Shown piece by piece: positions 18,250 through 26,947 of a stretch of DNA of 54,694 nt. The DNA comes from Rhodanobacter sp. UBA5168. Its GTDB lineage: Bacteria > Pseudomonadota > Gammaproteobacteria > Xanthomonadales > Rhodanobacteraceae. Numbering within the stretch: position 1 is the stretch's first letter; every line of letters starts with the position of its first letter. The stretch lies in assembly GCA_002413455.1 (NCBI GenBank), contig DHXA01000002.1, positions 10,676 to 65,369 on the forward strand. Reading direction: 5' to 3'. The notes beneath the pieces are model-generated. The model was not told the DNA's origin. It searched no databases and saw only the letters and a program-made list of their open reading frames with translations. The position numbers and the translations under genes are program-made.

Positions 18250-19002
18250 TCACCCCAGGATGGCGTCCAGGTCGACCCTTTCCTCGTCTTCGAAATACTG
18301 CCCGAACAACTTTTCGCGATCGGCCATTTTCCAGGCCTCGATTTTCTTCCACGCCTTGACGACCTTCTTGCCGGTAATGATCTTGGTGCGTGGGCAAAGG
18401 GCCACGTCGTTGATGAAGGTCATGCCATGGTTGGCAAACTTCATCTGTACCAGTTGCTTTTCGCTGTAGTCGGCGGCACAGAGCCCGATCACAAGATCGT
18501 ACTGCCAGACCAGGCTGTTCTTGGTGCCGTCCAGACCGTACTTCGCCGGGGCGGCATTGATCGCGCGGAATTGTTCGGATTGCATTTTTCCAAACGAACC
18601 CGGTGGCGGGGGCATGGTTTTTGCCGGCGTATGCGTGCCCTGATCTGCGCGGTTGGGCGCGATGTGACTGTAATCCTTGGGCACCACGAAGTTACCGGGT
18701 TTCTCGACGAAGGAAGATTTCCGTTCGTGCTTGAACTCAAGCACACGCGACCCGTAACCCGCCTCCCGGCGACCCAGCCGCTGCAGATCGGCATCCTGGT
18801 ATTCCAGCTCTACCACGCCCCAGTCGCGCTCATTCGCGTTGTACTGGAGCGCCGTCATGATCGCTGCCGGCAGGTCTTCCAGCCAGAAGTAGCAGCCGGC
18901 TCCAAACTCGCCGCCACCGTTGGGTTCGAACATCTTGGGCGCCCTGCCCCTGACGTACTCATCCACCCACGACGCACTCGTTCCCCTGTAGATCTTTGTC
19001 AT
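18250..19002 (-). CDS. ADP-ribosyltransferase-like protein, candidate T6SS effector
   Basis: 250 aa from the ATG at 19002 (MTKIYRGTSASW). The N-terminus resembles an ART fold: KIYRGTS at residues 3-9 corresponds to the first NAD-binding strand (Arg as in R-S-E toxins, where H-Y-E enzymes have HGT), and EFGAGCYFWLEDLPAAI at 32-48 resembles the FGxGIYF helix entry of PARP-type enzymes, with Y38 as the likely stacking Tyr. A Pro-rich loop lies near 128-136. The C-terminal strand NDVALCPRTKIITG (199-212) sits where ARTs place their catalytic Glu, but no Glu is obvious, so activity is uncertain. It follows clpV by 79 bp in the cargo block. No signal peptide. Confidence 0.6.
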   Translation of the reverse strand: MTKIYRGTSASWVDEYVRGRAPKMFEPNGGGEFGAGCYFWLEDLPAAIMTALQYNANERDWGVVELEYQDADLQRLGRREAGYGSRVLEFKHERKSSFVEKPGNFVVPKDYSHIAPNRADQGTHTPAKTMPPPPGSFGKMQSEQFRAINAAPAKYGLDGTKNSLVWQYDLVIGLCAADYSEKQLVQMKFANHGMTFINDVALCPRTKIITGKKVVKAWKKIEAWKMADREKLFGQYFEDEERVDLDAILG

Positions 19003-19081
19003 GCACGCAAATCCCTGTTGACGAACCCTCGTGATGGAGCCGGCATGCCCAACGCCGGCGAACAAGAAGCCTTGGCTTTGC

Positions 19082-21814
19082 TCAGCCGAATGCGTAGATA
19101 AAGTCGCCGTCCTGCACGCCCACCTGCACACGCGCTACCGGTTCGCCTTCCATCATCCTGGTGAGGAATGCACGCGAAATATCCGGCAGCATCGAGTTGG
19201 TCAGGATCGCGTCGATCATGCGGCCGCCCGACTCGGTCTCGGTGCAGCGTTCCACCACCAGCTTCACCACGTCCTCGTCGTACTCGAACGGGATCTTGTA
19301 GCGCGCTTCGACCCGCTTCTTGATGCGGTTGATCTGCAACTTGACGATCTTGCCCAGCATCTCCGGGCTCAGCGGGTAGTACGGAATTGTCACCAGACGC
19401 CCCAGCAGGGCCGGGGGGAAGATTTTCATCAATGGCTCGCGCAGGGCCTTGGCCATGCCCTCATGATCGGGCATCAGCTCCGGGTCCTTGCACAGGCCGG
19501 CGATCATGTCGGTGCCGGCGTTGGTGGTGAGCAGGATCAGGCAGTTCTTGAAGTCGATCGAGCGGCCCTCGCCGTCTTCCATCACGCCCTTGTCGAATAC
19601 CTGGAAGAAGATTTCGTGGACGTCCGGATGGGCCTTCTCGACTTCGTCCAGCAGTACCACGGAATACGGCTTGCGGCGTACCGCTTCGGTGAGCACACCG
19701 CCCTCGCCATAACCGACATAGCCGGGAGGCGCACCTTTCAGCGTGGAAACGGTATGCGCTTCCTGGAATTCGCTCATGTTGATGGTAATGATGTTCTGCT
19801 CACCACCATACAGCGCCTCGGCCAGTGCCAGCGCGGTTTCGGTCTTGCCCACACCGGAGGTGCCGGCGAGCATGAACACGCCGATCGGCTTGTTCGGATC
19901 GACCAGCCCAGCGCGCGAGGTCTGGATGCGCTTGGCGATCATCTCCATCGCGTGATCCTGACCGATGACCCGTGCCCCCATCAGCTTGGCGAGATTCATC
20001 ACGGTCTCGACTTCGCTCTTGACCATGCGTCCGACCGGAATGCCGGTCCAGTCCGACACGACCGAACCGACCGCCTGGTAGTCCACTGATGCAAGGATCA
20101 GCGGATGCTCACCCTGCAACTCGGCGAGCCGGTTCTGCAGGCCTTTCAGCTCCTCCAGCGCTGAGGCGCGTTCGTCGCCTTCGAGTGCCGCCACGCCCTT
20201 CTCCATGGCTTCCTTGTTGGCGGATTCCTCCAGCCTGCTGCCGGTGCCTTCCACCGGGGCGCCGGTGCCACGCAGCGTGGCGCGGATCGCGAGAATCTTC
20301 TCGACCAGGTCCTTCTCGGTAACCCAGTTCGCCTCCAGCGTTTCCAGCCGCGCCCTCTGCGTCGCCAGCTTTTCGGTTGCCGCTTCCTCGCGAGCCGTGA
20401 CGTCGACACCGACGTTCTTCTCGCGGTGGATGATGCCAAGCTCGGTTTCCAGCGCCTCGATACGTTTGCGGGTATCGTCCACTTCCGCCGGTACCGCGTG
20501 TTGGCTTATGGCCACACGCGCGCATGAAGTATCCAGCAGGCTGACGGCCTTGTCCGGCAGCTGCCGCGCCGGAATGTAGCGATGCGAAAGCTTTACTGCG
20601 GCTTCCAGTGCCTCATCGAGGATCTGCACCTTGTGGTGCTTCTCCATGACGCTGGCGACGCCGCGCATCATCAGGATCGCCTTTTCCTCGCTCGGCTCGT
20701 CGATCTGCACGGTCTGGAAACGGCGAGTCAACGCCGGATCCTTCTCGATATGTTTTTTGTACTCGGCCCAGGTGGTGGCGCCGATCGTGCGCAGGTTGCC
20801 GCGAGCCAGCGCGGGCTTGAGCAGATTCGCCGCATCGCCGGTGCCGGCCGCGCCGCCGGCACCGACCAGGGTATGCGCCTCGTCAATGAACAGGATGATC
20901 GGTTTGGTCGAGGACTGCACTTCCTCGATCACCTGTTTGAGACGGTTCTCAAATTCACCCTTCATGCTGGCACCAGCCTGCAACAACCCCACATCGAGTA
21001 CGCGCAATTGCACGTCCTTCAGCGGCGGCGGCACGTCGCCAGCGACGATGCGCATGGCGAAACCCTCGATCACCGCGGTCTTGCCCACGCCGGCCTCACC
21101 GACCAGCATCGGGTTGTTCTGGCGCCTGCGCATGAGGATATCGACCAGTTGGCGGATCTCGTCGTCGCGGCCGACGATTGGGTCCATCTTGCCGCTGCGC
21201 GCCTGCTCGGTGAGGTCGACGGTGAACTGCTGCAACGCCTCCTGCTTGCCCATCTGGGCGGGCGACATTGCGCCACTCGCCTCACCAGGCTCACTGCCAC
21301 CGCCCATGCGGAAGCCATCGTTCGCGCTCTGTCCGTCCTCCGGCGAGCCCGCCACGATTTCCGCAAATTTCTCGACCAGCGCCTCCGGCTTGATCTTGTC
21401 GAACTCCGCCGAAATGTTCACCAGCGCATTGCGCAGGTTGCGCGTGCGCACGCAACCGACGAGCAGGTATCCAGTGCGCACCTGCGCTTCGCCGAACATC
21501 AAGGTGGCGAACACCCAGCCACGTTCGACCGCCTCCTCGACGTTGCTGGACAAGTCGGAAATGGACGAAGAGCCGCGCGGCAGCCGCTCCAGTGCGTCGG
21601 TGATGTCGCGCGCCAGGTTCGACGGATTGAGGTTGAACTGCTTGATGATGCGGTGTAGGTCCGAGTCCTGCAATTGCAGGATCTGGTGGATCCAGTGCAC
21701 CAGCTCCACGTACGGATTGCCGCGCAACTTGCAGAAAACGGTGGCACTTTCGATGCCGCGAAAAGCCAGCTTGTTGAGCTTTCCGAACAGGGCGCCGCGA
21801 CTGATTTCGGCCAT
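19082..21814 (-). CDS. clpV: ClpV (TssH), AAA+ ATPase that disassembles the contracted sheath
   Basis: 910 aa. The N-terminal Clp_N domain (1-155) binds the contracted TssC/TssB sheath. The first AAA+ module has Walker A GEAGVGKT at 239-246 and Walker B FIDEAHT near 309. A coiled-coil middle domain covers about 440-560. The second AAA+ module has Walker A GTSGVGKT at 651-658 and Walker B LLDEVEKAHPD near 721. All ATPase motifs are intact. The ATG at 21814 has AAAGGA upstream. It is the last core gene before the cargo block. Confidence 0.97.
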   Translation of the reverse strand: MAEISRGALFGKLNKLAFRGIESATVFCKLRGNPYVELVHWIHQILQLQDSDLHRIIKQFNLNPSNLARDITDALERLPRGSSSISDLSSNVEEAVERGWVFATLMFGEAQVRTGYLLVGCVRTRNLRNALVNISAEFDKIKPEALVEKFAEIVAGSPEDGQSANDGFRMGGGSEPGEASGAMSPAQMGKQEALQQFTVDLTEQARSGKMDPIVGRDDEIRQLVDILMRRRQNNPMLVGEAGVGKTAVIEGFAMRIVAGDVPPPLKDVQLRVLDVGLLQAGASMKGEFENRLKQVIEEVQSSTKPIILFIDEAHTLVGAGGAAGTGDAANLLKPALARGNLRTIGATTWAEYKKHIEKDPALTRRFQTVQIDEPSEEKAILMMRGVASVMEKHHKVQILDEALEAAVKLSHRYIPARQLPDKAVSLLDTSCARVAISQHAVPAEVDDTRKRIEALETELGIIHREKNVGVDVTAREEAATEKLATQRARLETLEANWVTEKDLVEKILAIRATLRGTGAPVEGTGSRLEESANKEAMEKGVAALEGDERASALEELKGLQNRLAELQGEHPLILASVDYQAVGSVVSDWTGIPVGRMVKSEVETVMNLAKLMGARVIGQDHAMEMIAKRIQTSRAGLVDPNKPIGVFMLAGTSGVGKTETALALAEALYGGEQNIITINMSEFQEAHTVSTLKGAPPGYVGYGEGGVLTEAVRRKPYSVVLLDEVEKAHPDVHEIFFQVFDKGVMEDGEGRSIDFKNCLILLTTNAGTDMIAGLCKDPELMPDHEGMAKALREPLMKIFPPALLGRLVTIPYYPLSPEMLGKIVKLQINRIKKRVEARYKIPFEYDEDVVKLVVERCTETESGGRMIDAILTNSMLPDISRAFLTRMMEGEPVARVQVGVQDGDFIYAFG

Positions 21815-21934
21815 GGTTATTGATCCTTTTGCGGTAGTTGTCGATCCGGATGTCTTGGTGCGAAATCAATCCAGCGTTGCGAATTCTGTTTACAGCTCAT
21901 GTCCGCGATGTCTTTTGCAAACCCGTGCTCCCAC

Positions 21935-22957
21935 CTACCCCACGGGCTTCAATACGACGTCGTCGACATTGGCGTCCTGCAGTGGCTGTCCCATCCAGGT
22001 GGTCAGGCCCATCCGTCCGTTTTGGCCCAGCCGGGTGGCGGGTACGTCGGCTCTTTTCAGCACCAGTTGCACATCCCACGCCTTTTCCTCGCCCACATAG
22101 GTCTTTACGGCAGCCACCAACTGACTGAGCGCCACCCCGCCCGGCAGAAAATTGTTGAACTCGGCGCGGCTCAGCGGACCCAGCCGCAGACGAAAACGCT
22201 GCTGGCTGCCCCAGACATATTCGCCGGTGACGGCGGTGCGTCCCAGCGCTGCCACGTCAGCGGATTCGCCAAGCCGAAGATGGGACGTCGGTGGTAGCCG
22301 CATCCATTCCGCGACAAATTCCACGATGCTGACCGGTATGCGGAAGAATCTCTCGATCAGCCCCTTGAGGCCCTCGGCGTTGCGCGTCTGCTGGAGCAGG
22401 CGACCCGCGAAAAAACGCTTGAACTGGTCCGGCAGCGCATCACGATCGTCGAGGTGCGGCGTCGCCAGACCCACCATCGCTCCCATGTAGAGGCGAAAGC
22501 GATCCTCGGCCGGACGGTCCAAATGCACGGTGGGCTGCGAATCGGCCCAGGCCCGGTAGAACAGGCTCATCATGCGGTGATGAAAAATATTGGCGAAGGC
22601 GATGAAGGTGGAATCCTTCGCATTGAGCTCGCGATCCATGGCGTATTCGGTCAGGTGCAACGGCATTGGTGCGTTGGGACCGAACAACCCAAAGAACAGG
22701 CCGTGCAAGCGCGCCGGTTTGCCGGCACCGCCAGGCTGATAACGATCGACCGTCTTCGGCGCGAACGACAGCGATGGCGTCTGGCATAGCCGCACGAAAT
22801 CGTCCACCGCCTTGGCCGAGTGACCCAGCCGGGGCCGCTCGGGAAACGCGCACTCAAGCCTGCGGGCGGCTTCGAAGAATTCGAAGGCCTCGGGATGGTC
22901 GCGCAGCGCGTTCTCCAGCGCTACAGCGTCTGCCGTGTTCCCAGCCGGGCGGGCCAT
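21935..22957 (-). CDS. tssG: TssG, T6SS baseplate wedge protein
   Basis: 340 aa. The start region RDHPEAFEFFEAARRLE is typical of TssG (LxxxPxxFxFFQAxRLLE), as is LSFAPKTVDRYQPGG, then FGLFGPNAPMPLHLTEY. The C-terminal end has LGQNGRMGLTTWMG, the usual LG.xxxLGxxxWLG-type close. With TssF2 it forms the wedge bound by TssK. Its start overlaps the end of tssF by 37 bp, a common arrangement for this pair, implying coupled translation. Confidence 0.96.
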   Translation of the reverse strand: MARPAGNTADAVALENALRDHPEAFEFFEAARRLECAFPERPRLGHSAKAVDDFVRLCQTPSLSFAPKTVDRYQPGGAGKPARLHGLFFGLFGPNAPMPLHLTEYAMDRELNAKDSTFIAFANIFHHRMMSLFYRAWADSQPTVHLDRPAEDRFRLYMGAMVGLATPHLDDRDALPDQFKRFFAGRLLQQTRNAEGLKGLIERFFRIPVSIVEFVAEWMRLPPTSHLRLGESADVAALGRTAVTGEYVWGSQQRFRLRLGPLSRAEFNNFLPGGVALSQLVAAVKTYVGEEKAWDVQLVLKRADVPATRLGQNGRMGLTTWMGQPLQDANVDDVVLKPVG

Positions 22958-24804
22958 CGGGCGACCTCATTGCGTTCCAGCGTACGCAGAACGGTTTCTG
23001 TGAAGGAATTGATGGAAACGTAACGCGTAAAGAACTGCTGCATCACCGCGCCCAGCAGAAAGGCGCCGGTACCTTCGAACGCACCGTCATCGCAGGTAAG
23101 CGTGATTTCCAGCCCACGGCCAAACGTGATGGGCCCCGGTAGAGGTACCCGCCGCACGATGGGTTGCGAGCTGACCGCCTTCACGCCTTCTATCTGACGC
23201 AGCGCGCTTGAATCGAATTCGTCGCAGTACAGCGTCAGCATTTCGCGCAAGGCCGAAGCCCCTTCGCCAGTATTGTTTTCGAGCAACGACACGTAGTTCA
23301 GCTGCAGGTGACTGAGCAATCGCCAGGCGGTTTCACCCGTGGCGACTGACGCACGCGGCTTGGTGGGCCCAGCGACGCACCGGATCGCCTCCACCGGCGC
23401 GCCGGTCTCCAACGTGAAATCGGTCTTGGACTTGCCTACCGGCATCTGCAACGGCAGGTCGCGATTGGTGCACATCAACTGCATGCCGATCTGCCGCAGC
23501 TGGGTGGAGTAAGGCGCTTCGCTGGAGTCCACCAGGGCGATGAACATTTCATTGCCAATGTAACTGGAGCGCGCGCCCTGGCGCTTTTGCCGGGACGAGA
23601 TCAGCCTTGGCTCGCGACGGATGGTGTAGTAGGCGGAATGCTGGCTGTGCCACGTGCGCTCGTCGCAGCCATAGAACGGCAGGAAGCGCTGCTCCGGCTC
23701 CTGCTTGTCGCCGAAGCCCTCGACGTTGCCGATACTGTGGATCTCGAAATCCATCGGCCGGGTGCGGTCGGCAAGAATGTGGTATTCGGTCTTGCCTTGC
23801 TGCAGATGGATGCGGTCAGCGCGCCGCGGAAACAGGTTGATGGCGGGTGTGCAGAACAGGCGGAAATTGTTCACGTCGACCGCATTGTGCAAACTGGCCA
23901 CGCTGCGGTCGAACAACACCACGATCTCGAACTCGCTGCCCTTGGAACGTGCCAGCACAGGCTTCAAACCGGTGAATTCGGCGAACAGGAAGCGCTCGGG
24001 GCAGGCAAAATATTCCTGCAGCAGCCGATAACCGCTGAACGAACGGCCGCTGTAGGGAATCAGCGCCTCGTCGTCCTCGAAGCCCTTGCGATGAATGTGT
24101 GAGGCGTCGAAGCTCTGGCTGATCTCGCCACTGGCGCCTTGCCCACGCACAATGAAACTCACTGCGTTGCCCAGCAATTGTTCGTACAGCCGCTTTGGCA
24201 GTTCATCCGCCCCGGCGATAAACACCGGCAAGCTGTCGAGCGCGAGCATGTTCGCCTGTGCCCCTGCTGTTACCCTGAACTTCAACCGCAAGCCAGCCCG
24301 CACCGCTTTGCCTGCCGGCAGCGTCACGCCCGCCGCAGCGATCGCCGCAGGAGTCTCGAAGTACTTTGCGTCGATAAGCTCCAGCGGCCACAGCGTCACA
24401 TCATGGGCGGTGCGATATTCGCAGGCAGTGCGGTCATCCTTCCCGGTCAGGCTGCGCAATGCCGTATGCCGGGCAACCGTATGACCGGCGAGCAGCCCGC
24501 TTTCCTTCAGATCAGGCTGCATCTGCACCACGGCCATCGAAGGTACCGGCGCCAGATAGTGCGGATAGATCATCTCCAGCAGATGCTGGGTGAATAACGG
24601 ATATTGCGCGTCAAGCTTGAGCTGTACCCGCGCTGCCAGGAACGCGAAACCTTCCAGCAAGCGTTCTACGTACGGGTCGGCGCATTCGAAACCCTCCAGC
24701 CCGAGACGTCCGGCAATCTTCGGGTACTCGCGCGCAAATTCACCGCCCATTTCACGGACGTGCTGCAGTTCCCGGTTGTAGTAGCGAAGCAGGCGTGGGT
24801 CCAT
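22921..24804 (-). CDS. tssF: TssF, T6SS baseplate wedge protein
   Basis: 627 aa. It begins MDPRLLRYYNRELQHVREMG, the hallmark TssF start (YYxxELxYLRExGxEFAxxYPKIAGRL). GFECADPYVERLLEGFAFLAAR follows at about 37-58. Length is normal. It forms the wedge with TssG and docks onto TssE/VgrG. The gene starts 7 bp after the tssE stop and overlaps tssG by 37 bp. Confidence 0.97.
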   Translation of the reverse strand: MDPRLLRYYNRELQHVREMGGEFAREYPKIAGRLGLEGFECADPYVERLLEGFAFLAARVQLKLDAQYPLFTQHLLEMIYPHYLAPVPSMAVVQMQPDLKESGLLAGHTVARHTALRSLTGKDDRTACEYRTAHDVTLWPLELIDAKYFETPAAIAAAGVTLPAGKAVRAGLRLKFRVTAGAQANMLALDSLPVFIAGADELPKRLYEQLLGNAVSFIVRGQGASGEISQSFDASHIHRKGFEDDEALIPYSGRSFSGYRLLQEYFACPERFLFAEFTGLKPVLARSKGSEFEIVVLFDRSVASLHNAVDVNNFRLFCTPAINLFPRRADRIHLQQGKTEYHILADRTRPMDFEIHSIGNVEGFGDKQEPEQRFLPFYGCDERTWHSQHSAYYTIRREPRLISSRQKRQGARSSYIGNEMFIALVDSSEAPYSTQLRQIGMQLMCTNRDLPLQMPVGKSKTDFTLETGAPVEAIRCVAGPTKPRASVATGETAWRLLSHLQLNYVSLLENNTGEGASALREMLTLYCDEFDSSALRQIEGVKAVSSQPIVRRVPLPGPITFGRGLEITLTCDDGAFEGTGAFLLGAVMQQFFTRYVSINSFTETVLRTLERNEVARWPARLGTRQTL

Positions 24805-24810
24805 GGTTGA

Positions 24811-25314
24811 TCAGCCGAAGCCCTCCGATACCTTGAAGTTGCCCGTCTCCAGATCTACCTCGGTTTTCAGATAGAGACTGAGTGGGATCGGCTGCGCCCA
24901 CATCTCGGATTCGATGTTGAACCTCAGCGCCTGGCGATCCATCCGCTTCTGATTGGAGTTCACCGTGACCCGCAGCGTGCTGGCTGTGAGGCGCGGCTCG
25001 AAGGCGAGAATCACATCCTTGATCTGGCGTTGCAGAGTCTCCGAATTGATACCCGACAAGGACACGCCGGTAAGGTCGGGAATGCCGAAATTGAGCACCG
25101 AGCGGGCCACGTCGGGGTAATCGTCGAGATCCGTGCTCACATCCAGACTGACGCAATTGAGCAACCACGAGACATCGCGCGCAACACAATCGCGCAGCCG
25201 CGTGGCCGAGATCACACGTTTCTCGCGGCTCTCCTCCAACTTGCCTGGTTCGTCATCGGTAAGACGATCCAGCAGCGATGGCTGAAGCCTTTCCTGGGTG
25301 GTCAACTCAGCCAT
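24811..25314 (-). CDS. tssE: TssE, gp25-like T6SS baseplate protein
   Basis: 167 aa. The ATG at 25314 is preferred because GGAGG (25327-25331) is about 12 bp upstream; a GTG at 25323 is too close to it. The N-terminal PSLLDRLTDDEP and central VLNFGIPDLTGVS are typical of the gp25/TssE family, and the EPRLTASTLRV stretch contains the conserved EPRL motif that nucleates the sheath. It lies 18 bp after tagJ and 7 bp before tssF. Confidence 0.95.
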   Translation of the reverse strand: MAELTTQERLQPSLLDRLTDDEPGKLEESREKRVISATRLRDCVARDVSWLLNCVSLDVSTDLDDYPDVARSVLNFGIPDLTGVSLSGINSETLQRQIKDVILAFEPRLTASTLRVTVNSNQKRMDRQALRFNIESEMWAQPIPLSLYLKTEVDLETGNFKVSEGFG

Positions 25315-25332
25315 GGCTCGCACGTACCTCCA

Positions 25333-26124
25333 TCAGTTGACGTCGAACGAAATCAGCCTGATATCGAGCAACGGGTATTCGCCCTCATCGGTGGCCAGCA
25401 TCCGTTGACCGAGCCCGGTCTGGACTCCCTCCTCGGCATCGATCCATTCCGTCTTGCGGCCCAGCACCACATCGTTGTCGTCACTGCGCTCGGAGCCGGG
25501 GTAGCGACCGGGGATGAACCCGATGGCCTTGCCGCCATTTGCCCAGGTGACTTCCACCGGCACCCAGATCTTGTCGCGAAGGTCCGTGGGCGCTTCGAAT
25601 TTCAGTTCCCGCAGACGCGAGAACGGTACCCAGGAATACCCGCCGTTGACGACGATTTCCAGGCAAGGTCCCAGTCGCGGGTCGGCGTCCGCGATCCATT
25701 CGAATCGGGTGCCGTCGATGCTGCCACTCACGGGCGCGGCCTGGTCGAAGGCCTGATCGCGCAGGCTGGCAGCCTCCCCATGATGGCCTTCCGCAGTCAG
25801 CTTGAGCGCCTGCAATAGCAGCGCCAGCCATTGTTCCGGCTCGCCTATGACTACCGGCAGACGCAAGCCGGCAAAGACATCGGCACGAACCGTCTCGCCT
25901 TTCAATGCCTCGGTATAGGCGCCAACCATCATCGCGTTGAGCGGTTCGAGCTCGCCGCTGACATTCAACTGGTTCCGGGCTCGTTCCCACTGCCCAAGCA
26001 GGGCCAGCAACTGGAATAAAAAAACCCGGCGCTTGGCATCTGCCGGGTTGCTGCGGACTTCCACCGTCAGCAGTTGTAGCGCTTCATCGAGCCGACCTTC
26101 TTTGAGCTTGCTTTCAGGTGTCAT
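25333..26124 (-). CDS. tagJ: TagJ (ImpE family), T6SS accessory protein
   Basis: 263 aa from the ATG at 26124; an in-frame TTG at 26142 is less likely. The N-terminal part is TPR-like (LKEGRLDEALQLLTVEVRSNP, RVFLFQLLALLGQWERARNQL). The C-terminal ImpE domain contains DADPRLGPCLEIVVNGGYSW and VPFSRL. By family TagJ binds the N-terminus of TssB and is found in T6SS subgroups that use it to help ClpV-driven sheath recycling. It sits between hcp and tssE, 9 bp before the tssE start region. Confidence 0.92.
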   Translation of the reverse strand: MTPESKLKEGRLDEALQLLTVEVRSNPADAKRRVFLFQLLALLGQWERARNQLNVSGELEPLNAMMVGAYTEALKGETVRADVFAGLRLPVVIGEPEQWLALLLQALKLTAEGHHGEAASLRDQAFDQAAPVSGSIDGTRFEWIADADPRLGPCLEIVVNGGYSWVPFSRLRELKFEAPTDLRDKIWVPVEVTWANGGKAIGFIPGRYPGSERSDDNDVVLGRKTEWIDAEEGVQTGLGQRMLATDEGEYPLLDIRLISFDVN

Positions 26125-26227
26125 TTCATTTCTCGCAAGCACAACCGGGCGATGTCGATGACTCGCCCAATCAATGGGGGTAAATCAATGACCGGCTGAA
26201 CCTTGCACAGGCAGCTGTCCGAGATTC

Positions 26228-26260
26228 GTCGCACGCCCGGGCTCGTGCCCGGCGTGCGAC
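26228..26260 (-). other. Strong hairpin downstream of hcp
   Basis: A near-perfect inverted repeat, GTCGCACGCCCGGGC / GCCCGGCGTGCGAC with loop TCGT and one bulged C. It lies 68-100 bp after the hcp stop and has no U-run on either side, so it is more likely an RNA-stabilising or partial-attenuation structure than a full terminator. It would let hcp be made in excess over the baseplate genes. Confidence 0.65.
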
Positions 26261-26328
26261 TTCAAAACCGACTTGCCCACGCAATCGCCGGAAGTTTCAG
26301 ACTCCGGCCAGCAACGCTGGAACAGAGT

Positions 26329-26823
26329 TCAACTAACCGCCACTTCTTCGACGCTGTAGCCCACAGTGCCTGCCGAGGCCACGACACCCTTGTCGTTCTG
26401 TGCGAAGTACTCGACATCGAACTTCGCAAAGCTGATCGAGATATTCTCGGTCAACATGTCTTCGCCGCCGGACCCACCCGTGCTGTAGCTGGTAACCATC
26501 GCGCTCGTGAGCTTGATCGTCAGGTAGTCCTCCTGTTTGCCGCCGGCCTTGGACACCGCCAGCGTCACCGTGTCCATATGGTCGCCGGTCACCAGCGCCT
26601 TGATGAACGAGGTCGAACTCTTGTCGATGTACTTGGTGATGCTGATGTCCTGCACATTGGCCTTGCCTGCGCCGCCGCCGCTGCCGTGACCGAACGAACC
26701 GCTCTGTGACATCCCCCACGACCACGCCAGGACCTGAATTTCGTCCTTGTGCTTGGCATGCTTCGATTCGCCCGTGAACTTGACCGAACCGCCTTCCAAT
26801 TTCAAATGCATGTCTAATGCCAT
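26329..26823 (-). CDS. hcp: Hcp (TssD), T6SS inner tube protein
   Basis: 164 aa. Beta-rich Hcp1 fold: MALDMHLKLEG at the start, GESKHAKHKDEIQVLAWSWG, ISITKYIDKSSTSFIKAL and MVTSYSTGG are family-typical. Hexamers stack into the tube propelled by the sheath and also act as chaperone for small effectors. A good Shine-Dalgarno (AGGAGA) precedes the ATG at 26823. It is separated by 124 bp from tssC and by 204 bp from tagJ, and the latter gap carries a strong hairpin. Confidence 0.97.
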   Translation of the reverse strand: MALDMHLKLEGGSVKFTGESKHAKHKDEIQVLAWSWGMSQSGSFGHGSGGGAGKANVQDISITKYIDKSSTSFIKALVTGDHMDTVTLAVSKAGGKQEDYLTIKLTSAMVTSYSTGGSGGEDMLTENISISFAKFDVEYFAQNDKGVVASAGTVGYSVEEVAVS

Positions 26824-26947
26824 CAGAATTCTCCTGGACTATAAGTTTTGAGTTGGACCCGCCGGGCCGTGCGACCTTCATCGACGGCTGCTGGTAGTTG
26901 TCTTGCTACGTCGTACGCTTTGTGAAACCAGATGACACCAAAGCCGG

